DNA of 64,000 bases from the NCBI GenBank assembly GCA_947475685.1, contig CANJNC010000016.1, positions 1 through 64,000 of the forward strand. The letters are read 5' to 3'. Source of the DNA: Comamonadaceae bacterium (GTDB lineage Bacteria; Pseudomonadota; Gammaproteobacteria; Burkholderiales; Burkholderiaceae_C). Below, in pieces: positions 17,667 through 27,465 of the stretch. The translations under genes and the position numbers were made by a program. The notes beneath the pieces were generated by a model. The model was not told where the DNA came from. It saw nothing but the letters and a program-made list of their open reading frames with translations, and searched no databases. Every line of letters starts with the position of its first letter. Within the stretch, counting starts at the first letter, position 1.

Positions 17667-19568
17667 CTACTCAACGGTGACTGACTTTGCGAGGTTTCTT
17701 GGCTTGTCCACATCCGAACCCCTTGCCAAAGCGGTGTGGTAGGCGAGCAACTGCAAGGGGACCACATGCAAGATCGGGGACAACTCGCCATAATGCTCTG
17801 GCATTCGAATCACATTCAAACCCGCACTTGACGAAATATGGGTGTCTGCATCGGCCAATACATAAAGGACGCCCCCTCTGGCTCTCACCTCTTGCATATT
17901 GCTTTTAAGTTTCTCAAGCAACGCATCATTGGGAGCCACCGTGACGACCGGCATCGCTTCGGTCACCAAGGCCAAGGGGCCGTGCTTTAATTCCCCCGCT
18001 GGATACGCTTCGGCGTGGATATAGCTGATCTCTTTAAGCTTCAATGCCCCCTCTAGCGCAATCGGGTAATGAAGTCCTCGCCCCAAAAACAAGGCGTTTT
18101 CTCTGACTTTGAACTCTTGTGCCCAGGCCATGATTTGTGGCTCCAAAGCCAAAACCGCTTGAAGCGCAGCAGGCAAATGCCGCATGGCGTGTAAATGACG
18201 GGACTCCTCGTTTGCACTCAAATGCCCCTTTGTTTTCGCAATCACCAAGGTCAATAAAAAGAGGGCTGCCAATTGTGTGGTGAAGGCCTTGGTAGACGCC
18301 ACACCCACTTCCACACCGGCTCTCGTGATGTAAGCAAGTGCGCACTCTCTCACCATGGCCGAGGTGGAGACGTTACAAATGCTCAAAGTGTGCGTCATCC
18401 CTAAACTTTGAGCATGCTTTAAAGCCGCCAAGGTGTCTGCAGTTTCACCCGACTGAGAAATGCACACCACCAAGGTCTTGGGGTCGGGCACCGATTCTCG
18501 GTAACGGTACTCGCTTGCGATTTCAACTTGGGTGGGTATTTTGGCAATGCTTTCCAACCAATACTTGGCCGTGCTCGCGCTGTAATAGCTCGTGCCACAG
18601 GCCAACAAGAGGATTCGGTCGATGGTTTGAAAAACCGACTGGGCAAGAGGCCTGGGGCTCTTGGGCTCCATGTCCCCCAAATCAAACAACTCTGGCACGA
18701 TGCCTTGCACGCCTTCAAGGGTGTCGGAGATGGCTTGGGGCTGCTCGAAGATTTCTTTTTGCATGTAGTGCTGATATGGGCCCAACTGAGCAGCTTGGCC
18801 AAACACGGGCAAAGGCCTCAATACGCGTTCAATGCGCCCGCCCAACGCACTCACCACTTGGAAACTCTGCAAGCGAACATCGATGGTGTCGCCTTCTTCC
18901 AAAAAGACAAATTCATCCACCACCCCGGCCAAGGCCATGGCATCACTGGCCAAATAATGGCCCTTGGACTCTTTTTTACGGCTCACACCAAAAACAAGCG
19001 GTGAACCAGCTCTCGCCCCCACCAGTCGATCTGGCTCCAAGTTGCAAATCACCGCCAAGGCGTAAGCACCCTTTAATTGCCTGAGGGCGTGATGAAACGC
19101 TTGGTACAAGTCTCCTTGGTACAAGGAATGTATCAAGTGAGCAATCACTTCTGTGTCGGTTTGGCTCTCAAACACATAGCCTTTGATCTTAAGATCCTCA
19201 CGCAAGGCCTCATAGTTTTCAATGATGCCGTTGTGCACCAAACCAATTTGTAGTTTGGCATTGACGCTGAAATGGGGGTGTGCGTTGTCCACATGCGGCG
19301 CACCATGCGTGGCCCAGCGGGTGTGTGCAATGCCCAGGAGCCCCTCCAGTCCGAAGCCGGGTTGGGTGGGGAACACTTGTTCGGCCAACTCACTCACTCT
19401 GGACGTGCTTCTCGCCCTTTGCAATCCAGGCAATTGTTCAAGTTGCGCTTTGTTTGAAAAAACCGCAATGCCACAAGAGTCATACCCTCGGTACTCCAAG
19501 CGGGCCAGGCCTTGAACCAGTACAGGCACCAAATTTTGTGCCGATACGCCAGCTACGATTCCACACAT
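17667..19568 (-). CDS. glmS: Glutamine--fructose-6-phosphate aminotransferase
   Basis: Makes glucosamine-6-phosphate from fructose-6-phosphate and glutamine, the first step of the UDP-GlcNAc pathway. The class II amidotransferase N terminus begins MCGIVAGV, with Cys 2 as the nucleophile, and contains HTRWATHG and the NAHPH region. Two SIS isomerase domains follow (about residues 310-450 and 480-620), with [21 protein letters not shown] and the end [13 protein letters not shown]. The 633-residue length is slightly over the typical 609. It follows glmU after 19 bases, so the two are an operon. No glmS ribozyme or GlmZ-like element was seen. Confidence 0.97.
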   Translation of the reverse strand: MCGIVAGVSAQNLVPVLVQGLARLEYRGYDSCGIAVFSNKAQLEQLPGLQRARSTSRVSELAEQVFPTQPGFGLEGLLGIAHTRWATHGAPHVDNAHPHFSVNAKLQIGLVHNGIIENYEALREDLKIKGYVFESQTDTEVIAHLIHSLYQGDLYQAFHHALRQLKGAYALAVICNLEPDRLVGARAGSPLVFGVSRKKESKGHYLASDAMALAGVVDEFVFLEEGDTIDVRLQSFQVVSALGGRIERVLRPLPVFGQAAQLGPYQHYMQKEIFEQPQAISDTLEGVQGIVPELFDLGDMEPKSPRPLAQSVFQTIDRILLLACGTSYYSASTAKYWLESIAKIPTQVEIASEYRYRESVPDPKTLVVCISQSGETADTLAALKHAQSLGMTHTLSICNVSTSAMVRECALAYITRAGVEVGVASTKAFTTQLAALFLLTLVIAKTKGHLSANEESRHLHAMRHLPAALQAVLALEPQIMAWAQEFKVRENALFLGRGLHYPIALEGALKLKEISYIHAEAYPAGELKHGPLALVTEAMPVVTVAPNDALLEKLKSNMQEVRARGGVLYVLADADTHISSSAGLNVIRMPEHYGELSPILHVVPLQLLAYHTALARGSDVDKPRNLAKSVTVE

Positions 19569-19587
19569 ATCTCAGCTCCTAAAGCGT

Positions 19588-21045
19588 TCAAAGGCCATCT
19601 GGTTTTTTACTTTTCTTCACCGGTCGCGCCCAATTCATGAGGCTCACCGCTTTGGCTCTGACCACGGTCAATGCCCCTTGGGGCGTATCTTTTGTAATCG
19701 TCGAGCCCGCTCCAATCGTGCCTCCCGCGCCGATCGTGACGGGTGCGACCAAAACGCTGTTGGAGCCCACATGCACATCCGCCTCAATGCGCGTGTGATG
19801 CTTGTTGGCCCCATCGTAATTGGCCGTGATGCTGCCTGCGCCGTAATTGACACGCTCGCCCAAAGACGCGTCTCCAATGTAGGCCAAATGATTGGCCTTG
19901 GCACCCTCGCCCAAACTGGCATTTTTAATTTCCACAAAATTACCCACATGGACCTCACGGCCCAATTTGGCACCTGGCCTGAGCCTTGAATAGGGTCCCA
20001 CTTGAGCGAGTTCGCCCACCTCAACCATCAAGCCCTCATTCAAGGACTCTCCCTGGATGTGGGTGAACGCCTTGACCAGCGCACCTGACTTGATGCGCGC
20101 GTTCGCAATCACACAATTGGGCTCAATGCGAACACCAGACTCCAAAATCACTTTGCCCATAAAAACACAATTGACATCAATTTCAACATCGCTTGCACAC
20201 ACCAGCTCGCCCCGAATATCAATGCGCTGTGGATCTCGCAGACGAACACCACTGAGCATCAACTTGCGCGCCAACTCGCCCTGGTAGGCTCGCTCCATTT
20301 GTGCCAACTGCACTGGATCGTTCACGCCACTCACCTCAAGCTCATTGCGGGTGATGAAACTTTGAATGGGCAGCGCATCCTCGTGCGCCATTTTGACCAA
20401 GTCGGTCAAGTAATACTCGTTTTGGGCGTTGTTGGGCTGTAGCCTACTGAGCCATGGTTTTAAAAGCCGATTGGGCACCACCATCACGCCGGAATAAATT
20501 TCTTGGATCGCACGCTCACTCTCGCTTGCATCCTTTTCCTCCACAATGGCTTGGATCTGACCCAAAGGGTGTTGGGTATCGCCTTGAGCGCGCACAATGC
20601 GGCCATAGCCAAAAGGGTCCTCTTTGTATAAATTCAAAAGCGTCAGGTATTGACCCTCAGAGGCGGCCAATAGGCTTTGCAAGGTCTCAAGCTCCATCAA
20701 AGGCACATCCCCGGACAAGACCAGGGTCAGGCCATCGTTGGACAAATGGGGGGCTGCAGTTTGAAGCGCATGACCGGTTCCAAGTTGTGGCTCTTGCAAG
20801 GCGAAATGAAGGTTCGGTGTATGAGTCAGCGCAGCTTGAACCTCTTGGGCACCGTGGCCGACCACAACCACTTTGCGCCTGGCACCCAAAGACTCGGCCA
20901 CTTGGATGACGTGTTCAATCAAAGACTGCCCGCCTAGGGTGTGCAAAACCTTGGGCCAACGGCTTTTCATGCGCGTGCCCTTGCCGCCTGCCATAATCAC
21001 CACATCCAACTGGTTTTGCAGATTTTGCGCCTGACTTAGCTGCAT
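19588..21045 (-). CDS. glmU: Bifunctional UDP-GlcNAc pyrophosphorylase / glucosamine-1-phosphate acetyltransferase
   Basis: Catalyses the last two steps to UDP-GlcNAc. The N-terminal nucleotidyltransferase domain starts VVIMAGGKGTRMKSRWPKVLH (a Met-Ala-Gly-Gly variant of LAAGxGTRM), with GTGHALQ and LSGDVPLM. The C-terminal left-handed beta helix has imperfect hexapeptide repeats (about 270-460) with RPGAKLGREVHVGNFVEIKN and the catalytic region NYGAGSITANYDG. At 485 residues it is about 30 longer than E. coli GlmU, mainly from a 13-residue N-terminal extension and a basic C-terminal tail. It is upstream of glmS in the same operon. Confidence 0.96.
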   Translation of the reverse strand: MQLSQAQNLQNQLDVVIMAGGKGTRMKSRWPKVLHTLGGQSLIEHVIQVAESLGARRKVVVVGHGAQEVQAALTHTPNLHFALQEPQLGTGHALQTAAPHLSNDGLTLVLSGDVPLMELETLQSLLAASEGQYLTLLNLYKEDPFGYGRIVRAQGDTQHPLGQIQAIVEEKDASESERAIQEIYSGVMVVPNRLLKPWLSRLQPNNAQNEYYLTDLVKMAHEDALPIQSFITRNELEVSGVNDPVQLAQMERAYQGELARKLMLSGVRLRDPQRIDIRGELVCASDVEIDVNCVFMGKVILESGVRIEPNCVIANARIKSGALVKAFTHIQGESLNEGLMVEVGELAQVGPYSRLRPGAKLGREVHVGNFVEIKNASLGEGAKANHLAYIGDASLGERVNYGAGSITANYDGANKHHTRIEADVHVGSNSVLVAPVTIGAGGTIGAGSTITKDTPQGALTVVRAKAVSLMNWARPVKKSKKPDGL

Positions 21046-21110
21046 GACTTGTTTTCTTTTTTCATCATCCGTTTGTTCAACCGTGAAGGTTTTTAACTTG
21101 ACCCACTCTT

Positions 21111-22043
21111 ATGCCTATTATCGATGCTACTGCACCATCAAAGTCTAAAAAACCAATGAATTATGCCCTCAAAGCGACCTTGGGTTTGATTTGCGCGCTC
21201 TTGCTCGGTTCGTGCAGCGTTATAGGGTCTTTGTATGAAAACAGCCCCCAACTCGTGTTTTGGTGGCTTGACAGCTATTTGGACTTCAAAGATGAGCAAA
21301 CCCCCGTGGTCAAAGAGGAGCTCAAAGCCCTGCAAAGGTGGCATCGCGAGACGCAGTTGCCCCAAGCACTTGAGCTGATCCAAGACTTGCTCCCCGTGGC
21401 CCAATACGATCTCTTGCCAGAAAAGACCTGTGGGATCGAAAAAAAATTTCTCCAAACGGTGCCTGAAGTCATTGCACGTTTGACCCCCACCATTGCCAAA
21501 ATAGCACCCACCTTGAGTGCCGAACAGATCAAAACCCTGCGGTCAAGTTTTGACAAAAAAAACAAAGACTGGAGCAAGGAGTGGCTCAATGGCAGCCCCA
21601 GCGAAAGACTCGACCACCAAACCGACAAAGGCCTGGAGCAAGCAAGGGATCTCTATGGGCGCATCTCCAATGTTCAGAAGTCGGAGCTGCGCAATTTGGC
21701 CCAAAATTCAGGCTACGAGCCGAGCAAGAACTTGGCCATCAAACTCTATCGCCAAGATGAAACACTCAAAGCGCTTGAGAAAATTCGCCAGCTCAAAAAC
21801 AAGGGCGATTTAAGCGCCGAGTCTTTGGTCAAAGAGAGTGAGCAAGTTGTGAATGAGTGGCTCAACAACGCCCTTCGCATCAAAGACCCCGAGCTGTTTG
21901 AATACAGCGAACGCCGCCTCAAAGTGAACTGTGAAGCGGTGGCGGCTTTTCACAACAAAACCACCCCAGATCAACGCGCCAAAGCGCGCGTGAAATTGAA
22001 GTCCTACGAGGAAGTCGTCATGAAGCTCATGAAACCCAGTTGA
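21111..22043 (+). CDS. DUF6279-type lipoprotein of unknown function
   Basis: A 310-residue predicted lipoprotein. The signal peptide has the hydrophobic run LKATLGLICALLLGSC, with lipobox L-G-S-C and the lipidated Cys at about 35; the next residues SVIGSLYENSPQLVFWWLDSYLDF match the start of the DUF6279 family found in many proteobacteria. The rest is charged and mostly helical. An ATG at 21156 would give a more compact signal peptide and may be the true start. Function is not known. It is divergent from glmU. Confidence 0.72.
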   Translation: MPIIDATAPSKSKKPMNYALKATLGLICALLLGSCSVIGSLYENSPQLVFWWLDSYLDFKDEQTPVVKEELKALQRWHRETQLPQALELIQDLLPVAQYDLLPEKTCGIEKKFLQTVPEVIARLTPTIAKIAPTLSAEQIKTLRSSFDKKNKDWSKEWLNGSPSERLDHQTDKGLEQARDLYGRISNVQKSELRNLAQNSGYEPSKNLAIKLYRQDETLKALEKIRQLKNKGDLSAESLVKESEQVVNEWLNNALRIKDPELFEYSERRLKVNCEAVAAFHNKTTPDQRAKARVKLKSYEEVVMKLMKPS

Positions 22044-22085
22044 GGGGTGTTTTATCAAGCCCACGCGCACGTGATGACTTGAGCA

Positions 22086-22691
22086 TCAATCTGGTCTCGG
22101 CGTCAAGGGTGCAATGGGCCACACCACGCCATGCTCGTTGAGCAAGGTGTCAAGCGGCAAATCAAATTCATCGGGCTCAAAGTCATCCAAATACCCTTGC
22201 GCAAACCCCACCCCCACGGTATCGGGCTTTGGGCTGAGACTGGCCAGCGTGCGGTCATAAAAACCACCCCCATACCCAAGCCGATAGCCCCCAGGGGCGT
22301 AGCCCAGACAGGGGACAAACAAAAGAGTTGGAAAGATCTCCTCGGTGTCCTTGGGCTTAGGGATGTTGTAAGCATCCTCTTGCATGGGGCAGCCTGGATA
22401 CCACACATGAAAACTCAAGGTCTTGGTTTGAGGATCGACCACTGGCAAACCTATTCGCCTCCTCAATGGCTCGTCAAGCAACTCCCCGTCTTCTTTCCAT
22501 CGATGCAAGGCGGGCAAAGGATCAAACTCCCCCTTGATGGGCCAATACGCTCCAATCACCACATCCTCGCGATCTAAAAGCCAAATGCGCATCGCGCGTT
22601 GCAACAACTCAGCCCTTTGCAGCCGATCGGGCATGTCCATGCGAGAAGCAAGCAGCTGCGCGCGCAAATTTTGTTTCATCTGATTGGGCAT
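22086..22691 (-). CDS. fau: 5-formyltetrahydrofolate cyclo-ligase
   Basis: Converts 5-formyl-THF to 5,10-methenyl-THF using ATP. The 201-residue protein has the hallmark GYRLGYGGGFYDRTLA (about 145-160), PCLGYAPGG and the IGAYWPIKGEFD block. ATG 22691 is preceded by a distant TGAGG; a TTG at 22709 and ATG at 22679 are alternatives. In many proteobacteria the 6S RNA gene lies directly upstream of this gene in the same orientation, and a candidate is present here (22828-23032). Confidence 0.92.
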   Translation of the reverse strand: MPNQMKQNLRAQLLASRMDMPDRLQRAELLQRAMRIWLLDREDVVIGAYWPIKGEFDPLPALHRWKEDGELLDEPLRRRIGLPVVDPQTKTLSFHVWYPGCPMQEDAYNIPKPKDTEEIFPTLLFVPCLGYAPGGYRLGYGGGFYDRTLASLSPKPDTVGVGFAQGYLDDFEPDEFDLPLDTLLNEHGVVWPIAPLTPRPD

Positions 22692-22827
22692 AAACAACTT
22701 GATCCTCAAAACACTAGGGGGCCCATCACTTGTCGGTGCAAGTCAAGCCCACACACAGAGGGTGCACAAAGATTGGCTGTAAAGGCCGTCCTTGAAAAGC
22801 GCCAGCAGCTTATATTATGGTGCCAAA

Positions 22828-23032
22828 CCCATGCCCTCCTAGGTCTCAAGGGCCCCTGGGCTGTAATTTGAACGCATTGCACAGGCTTCTACAATCCCCT
22901 TGTGCTTGAGCACAACACCCCCAGTGCCCAAGCATGCTGCACCTTTCAACAGAACTTCACAAAAATCCATCTCCTCGCATACACTCCATGCTTGAGCCCC
23001 TGTCTCCCAAGGCCTTGTTCTTTCAGCATGGG
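22828..23032 (-). ncRNA. ssrS: Candidate 6S RNA upstream of fau
   Basis: 6S RNA binds sigma-70 RNA polymerase through a long hairpin with a central bubble. The location is the usual one, between slt and fau and in the direction of fau. On the minus strand the ends can pair CCCATGC (5') with GCATGGG (3'), then AAGGCC with GGCCCTT and GGGCT with AGCCC, leaving an open bubble. The 3' side of the bubble reads GTTCAAATTACAGCCC, resembling GGUUCAAGGGUUACAGCC of E. coli 6S. The length, about 205 nt, is near the normal 180-200. Ends are approximate and no promoter was clear. Confidence 0.45.
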
Positions 23033-23064
23033 CCACCACCCATTTGCCCTCTCACTTCGAACTT

Positions 23065-25368
23065 ATGCACCGGTCCATGTCCTCTCGTTTGCTAACATCC
23101 ATCTGTCTAAATGGGATTGGACTTGGATTGAGTCTGTCATGGTGTGGTTTGCTTTGTGCAACCCCTTTATCCTTAAGCCCATTAAGCCCCTTAAGCCCTT
23201 CAATCCCTCCAACGCCATCCGTGAGCAGTGCCAACGCGATGGACTTGGCCCTCACTGGCAACAGATCCACCCGCTCGGAGCTCGATGGACTGCAATTGGC
23301 CATGACCCACGGAGCGAACCCGCCAAGGCCTAAAAAAGACAACGCTCCAACCAGCCCCTCAAGCCAAACGGGAACCAACGCCAACTCCGCTTTACCTTTG
23401 AGCGCCCAGATGACAGCCTCTCAAGCCGATCAAGCCGTCATCGACATGGCCCAAGCTTTCAAACGCATGGACAGGCATAAGTTGACCGCGCTCTTGCCCC
23501 TTGCACAGTCAAGCCTCTTGGCCCCTTGGGCCGCTTACTGGGAGCTGCGCGCAAGACTTGACAGCGCCAGCACACAAGAGGTCAAGGACTTTTTCAAAAC
23601 CTACGCCAACACCTACCAAGAAGATCGCCTTCGAAACGATTGGCTGCTGCTCTTGGGCAGTCGCCGTGACTGGACCACCTTTGCCAGCGAATATCCCGCT
23701 TACCGCATGAGAGACGACCGCGAATTGCTATGTTATGGCTTGCTGATCGAATACTTGAGTCCCTTGGCCAAGCCCTCCAATGAAAGCGACATCAAATCCA
23801 TCTGGTCCAAACAAAAGGAGGCCGACGATGGTTGCAAATGGGCCATAGATCATTTGTTCGACCATAAAAAAATATCGGCCCTGGAGCTGTGGCAAAAGGC
23901 ACGCACGGGGGCACAAAACAATCGCCTGAAATTGACCCGCGACTTGGTTCAAATCGCAGACGCCGACGCCCTCTCTTCATTCAACACCGCTTGGAGTCAA
24001 CCCCATCGCTTTTTAAAGGACCACTTTGCGGTCCCTCAAAGAACCAAGCAAGAGCTGATTGTCTTGGCCCTCATTCGAGCCGCCTCAGCCGATCCCGACA
24101 AAGCCAGCGAACTGCTCAAAGACAAGTGGGAGCCCTATTTAAGCAGTGAGCAACGCCATTGGCTATGGGGCGTAATTGGCATGCAAGCCGCACTCAAACT
24201 CAATCCACAGGCCTTGGGGTTTTTCGAACGCTCCAAAAAAATCAGCGACATGAACGATGAGATGCTGGGCTGGTACGTGAGAACGCTTTTAAAGCAACCC
24301 CAAGGCCCTCAATGGGCAAAGATTGAAGAGGCGATCAAAGCCATGAGCGCAGACGGTAAAAAGGAACCCGCCTGGACCTACTGGCTCGCGCGCGCTTTGT
24401 TGGCCCAAGCGTTAACCTCGCCTGTAAGTGCGCAAGCCAAACTCAAAGCAGAGTCTCTCGCCTTGCTTGAATCCATTGCTTCGCTCAGAGGCTTTTACGA
24501 GCAACTCGCCCTTGAAGAGCTGGGTAAAAAAATCACACTTCCCCCCAAACCACCCACACCAAGCCCACAAGAGCTTGCCAGTATCCAAGCCCACGTGGGA
24601 CTCAAGCGTGCGCTGTATGCCATCGCCTTGGGGCTCAGAAGTGAGGGCGTGCGGGAGTGGAATTACGCCACCAGTTTGGTCAACGCACAAGGCGAGAGCG
24701 GTCGCATGAGTGACACAGAGATGATGGCGGCCTCTCAACTTGCGTGCAGCCAAATGGTGTATGACCGCTGCATCTTCACCAGCGAGCGTGCTCGTGAGTT
24801 TTGGGAGCCAGGGTACCTTTTCCCCACGCCCCACAAGGACTTGATCCTGTCCTACGCCAAAAGCAACGAGATTGACCCCGCCTTTATTTACGGTTTGATG
24901 CGACAAGAAAGTCGCTTTGTGACCGACATCAAATCCCATGTGGGGGCCGCTGGCCTCATGCAAGTCATGCCACAAACCGCCAAATGGACCGCCAAAAAAA
25001 TTGGTCTCTCTCCCTTCACACCAGACATGATCAAAGACAAGGAGACCAATGTCGCCATCGGCACCGGTTACATGCGCTTGGTTTTGGAGAGCTTTGAGTC
25101 CTCATACCCCTTGGCCGCCGCTGCCTACAACGCAGGCCCCTCTAGGTCCAGGCGTTGGCGCGAGGGGCCAGAGCTTGAAGCGGCCATTTGGATTGAGAAC
25201 ATTCCCTTTAATGAAACCCGCGATTATGTGAAAAAAGTCATCAGCAACACCACCATGTACGCGGCCATTTTCTCCTCTCAGGCCCAGTCCATCAAAGCCA
25301 GACTGCCCAAGGTCGGACCGCGCAAAGGCGATCCAGATCGCGCAGAGCCAAATCCAGATTTGCCTTGA
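23065..25368 (+). CDS. slt: Soluble lytic murein transglycosylase (Slt-type)
   Basis: A periplasmic enzyme cleaving peptidoglycan glycan strands with 1,6-anhydro-muramic acid formation. It is about 767 residues, longer than E. coli Slt70. There is a signal-like hydrophobic N terminus (LLTSICLNGIGLGLSL), then a Ser/Pro-rich stretch coded by 9-bp repeats, then a long alpha-helical superhelical domain (about 110-590). The catalytic SLT domain near the C terminus has RQESRF (catalytic Glu), GAAGLMQVMPQTA, AYNAGPSRSRRW and ETRDYVKKV. ATG 23065 was chosen over an upstream TTG; 23077 is another option. It is divergent from the 6S/fau unit. Confidence 0.93.
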   Translation: MHRSMSSRLLTSICLNGIGLGLSLSWCGLLCATPLSLSPLSPLSPSIPPTPSVSSANAMDLALTGNRSTRSELDGLQLAMTHGANPPRPKKDNAPTSPSSQTGTNANSALPLSAQMTASQADQAVIDMAQAFKRMDRHKLTALLPLAQSSLLAPWAAYWELRARLDSASTQEVKDFFKTYANTYQEDRLRNDWLLLLGSRRDWTTFASEYPAYRMRDDRELLCYGLLIEYLSPLAKPSNESDIKSIWSKQKEADDGCKWAIDHLFDHKKISALELWQKARTGAQNNRLKLTRDLVQIADADALSSFNTAWSQPHRFLKDHFAVPQRTKQELIVLALIRAASADPDKASELLKDKWEPYLSSEQRHWLWGVIGMQAALKLNPQALGFFERSKKISDMNDEMLGWYVRTLLKQPQGPQWAKIEEAIKAMSADGKKEPAWTYWLARALLAQALTSPVSAQAKLKAESLALLESIASLRGFYEQLALEELGKKITLPPKPPTPSPQELASIQAHVGLKRALYAIALGLRSEGVREWNYATSLVNAQGESGRMSDTEMMAASQLACSQMVYDRCIFTSERAREFWEPGYLFPTPHKDLILSYAKSNEIDPAFIYGLMRQESRFVTDIKSHVGAAGLMQVMPQTAKWTAKKIGLSPFTPDMIKDKETNVAIGTGYMRLVLESFESSYPLAAAAYNAGPSRSRRWREGPELEAAIWIENIPFNETRDYVKKVISNTTMYAAIFSSQAQSIKARLPKVGPRKGDPDRAEPNPDLP
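23164..23208. repeat. 9-bp tandem repeat in the slt N-terminal coding region
   Basis: Units CTTTATCCT, TTAAGCCCA, TTAAGCCCC, TTAAGCCCT and TCAATCCCT follow in 9-bp register, in frame with slt, and encode LS(P)LSPLSP-type residues just after the signal region. The unit length keeps the reading frame. Confidence 0.8.
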
Positions 25369-25388
25369 GCCCTTTTTGTGCGTGGCTG

Positions 25389-25456
25389 AAAAAACCCCCA
25401 AGGCCTGAGATCTATTTGATGGATTGACAGCGCAATGAATGGCGCTTTGGGGTTTT
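25389..25456. terminator. Possible bidirectional terminator between slt and the ABC transporter gene
   Basis: AAAACCCC(C)AA near 25391-25401 can pair with CTTTGGGGTTTT (25445-25456), bringing an A-rich left flank and a T-rich right flank together as in bidirectional terminators of convergent genes. The loop is long (about 43 nt) with a small inner GCGC/GCGC pairing, so the call is moderate. Confidence 0.45.
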
Positions 25457-25490
25457 CTTCAACGATTGAGCTCAAGCCAGCAGTATCCTG

Positions 25491-25550
25491 GGCTTAACCA
25501 GGCTTAACCAGACTTGGCCGAGCTTGACCTAGCCTAGCCGGGCTCAGCCC
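25491..25550. repeat. 10-bp tandem repeat, six degenerate units
   Basis: Units GGCTTAACCA, GGCTTAACCA, GACTTGGCCG, AGCTTGACCT, AGCCTAGCCG and GGCTCAGCCC in strict 10-bp register. The first two are identical and the others drift. The array covers the last codons and stop of the ABC transporter gene and extends into the convergent intergenic region. Confidence 0.85.
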
Positions 25551-27441
25551 CTTGGTCCGCCCCACTTTGCTGCAAAGCCCACATCTGTGCGTACTTGCCG
25601 TTCATGGACAAAAGCCTTTCGTGGTTGCCGCGCTCAACAATTTCACCGTCTTGCATCACCAAGATCTCGTGTGCCGAGACAATCGTTGACAAGCGGTGCG
25701 CAATGACCAAGGTGGTCTTGTTTTGCGCAACCCCCTTGAGCTCAGCTTGAATGGTCCGCTCGTTGGCGCTGTCAAGTGCTGAGGTGGCCTCATCGAAAAT
25801 CAAAACAGGCGGGTTTTTAAGCAACGTTCTGGCAATCGCCACACGTTGTTTTTCACCCCCCGACAGCTTTAAGCCTCTCTCACCGACTTGCGTCTCGTAG
25901 CCCAAAGCCGTTTGCGAAATGAAGTCATGGATATGGGCGCTTTTGGCCACTTGAATGACTTGCTCTGTTGTGGCATTGACCTCTCCGTAAGCGATGTTGT
26001 AGCGAATGGTGTCGTTGAACAACACCGTGTCCTGAGGCACGATCCCAATGTGGCGTCGAAGACTGGCTTGCTTGATATCGCGAACATCTTGTCCATTGAT
26101 TTGAATCTGACCACGCTGTACATCATAAAAACGGTACAGCAGTCTTGCAAGTGTTGACTTGCCTGAGCCCGAGGCACCCACCACCGCAACCGTCAGCCCA
26201 GATGGAATCTCAAAGCTCACGCCCTTCAAAATCTCTCGACTGGGCTCGTAGGCAAAATGAACATCCACAAATTGCACGCTTGGTGGCTCTTGCAGCGAGA
26301 GTGTGTGAGCACCCTCACGGTCCGAGACCTCTTTTTCGCGCTCCAATAAATTGAACATCTTGTCCAAATCTGTGAGACTTTGCTTGATCTCGCGGTAGAT
26401 CACCCCCAAAAAATTCAATGGAATGTACAACTGAATCATGAACGCATTGATCATCACCAAGTCACCCAATGTCATTCGCGCGTCCACCACGCCTTGTGTG
26501 GCCCGGTAGAGCACGCAAACCAAGGCAACTGCAATGATCAACTGCTGACCCGTGTTCAGCAAACTCAGTGAGGTCTGAGCTTTTAACCTAGCCAAGCGAA
26601 GATGATTCAGACTTTGATCGTAGCGCTTGGATTCGAAGGCCTCGTTGTTGAAGTATTTGACGGTCTCGTAATTCAACAAGGAGTCGACCGCTCGGGTATG
26701 CGCCATGGAATCCAACTCATTGACTTGTTTTCTAAAATGCGTCCTCCATTGTGTCACCTTGACCGTGAACACAATGTACAGCGTCAAAGCCAAGACCGTA
26801 ATGACCGCAAACCATGCATCGTACTTGTAAGACAAGATCGACAACACCAAGACCACTTCAATCAAGGTGGGCACGATGCTGTACAAAGAGTAAGAGATCA
26901 AGGACTCAATGCCTCTCACACCTCTTTCAATGTCTCGGGTCATGCCACCTGTTTGGCGCTCCAAATGAAAACGCAAACTCAAACCATGCAAATGATCAAA
27001 GGTTTGCAGTGCAATTTGTCTGGCCGCTCCTTGCGTGGCCTTGGCAAACACCAACTCCCTAAGCTCCGTAAAACCCGATACCGACAAACGCAACAAGCCA
27101 TACGCCACCAAAAGCGCAAAGGGCACGAGCAAAACGGGCCCTGCAGCGCCAAAGCCTTGTGCAAGTGCAGACGATGGCGTCATGGCATCGATCAACTCTT
27201 TTAAAACCAATGGCACGCCCACATTGGCAAGCTTGGCGCAGACCATGAACGCCAACGCCAAGACCACACGAACTTTATAGGCCCAAAGATAGGGCAGCAA
27301 GCGCTTTAAAACATCGATATCCGACTTTTGCGTGAGGCCCTCCTTGACATGTAAACGAGACTCAGGGGCTTGGTGTGCAGCAAATGAACGCATAGGTGAC
27401 AATACAGACGAGATCGAGGCAAAAACATGCAATCCATGCAT
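25534..27441 (-). CDS. Atm1/ABCB7-type ABC exporter (fused permease and ATPase)
   Basis: A half-size ABC exporter (about 635 residues from ATG 27441), homodimeric in the family. The membrane domain with six helices covers about residues 45-350. The ATPase domain has Walker A GASGSGKST, signature LSGGEKQR, Walker B VLIFDEATSALD and the His switch VIAHRLST. The NYETVKYFNNEAFE block and the general pattern match the Atm1 clade, which exports glutathione-linked compounds or metal-thiol conjugates. The start at 27441 has AAGG upstream and leaves room for the divergent thioesterase; longer in-frame translations would overlap that gene. Substrate is inferred from the clade only. Confidence 0.88.
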   Translation of the reverse strand: MHGLHVFASISSVLSPMRSFAAHQAPESRLHVKEGLTQKSDIDVLKRLLPYLWAYKVRVVLALAFMVCAKLANVGVPLVLKELIDAMTPSSALAQGFGAAGPVLLVPFALLVAYGLLRLSVSGFTELRELVFAKATQGAARQIALQTFDHLHGLSLRFHLERQTGGMTRDIERGVRGIESLISYSLYSIVPTLIEVVLVLSILSYKYDAWFAVITVLALTLYIVFTVKVTQWRTHFRKQVNELDSMAHTRAVDSLLNYETVKYFNNEAFESKRYDQSLNHLRLARLKAQTSLSLLNTGQQLIIAVALVCVLYRATQGVVDARMTLGDLVMINAFMIQLYIPLNFLGVIYREIKQSLTDLDKMFNLLEREKEVSDREGAHTLSLQEPPSVQFVDVHFAYEPSREILKGVSFEIPSGLTVAVVGASGSGKSTLARLLYRFYDVQRGQIQINGQDVRDIKQASLRRHIGIVPQDTVLFNDTIRYNIAYGEVNATTEQVIQVAKSAHIHDFISQTALGYETQVGERGLKLSGGEKQRVAIARTLLKNPPVLIFDEATSALDSANERTIQAELKGVAQNKTTLVIAHRLSTIVSAHEILVMQDGEIVERGNHERLLSMNGKYAQMWALQQSGADQGAEPG

Positions 27442-27465
27442 TGTGCCTTTCATTGAGCACAAATT

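Noticed and set aside
18338-19084. Open frame of about 250 codons opposite glmS
   Set aside because: Pro/Arg/Cys-rich shadow of the glmS coding sequence.
26602-27204. Open frame of about 200 codons opposite the ABC exporter
   Set aside because: Gln/His-rich composition typical of antisense reading, with no ribosome-binding site.
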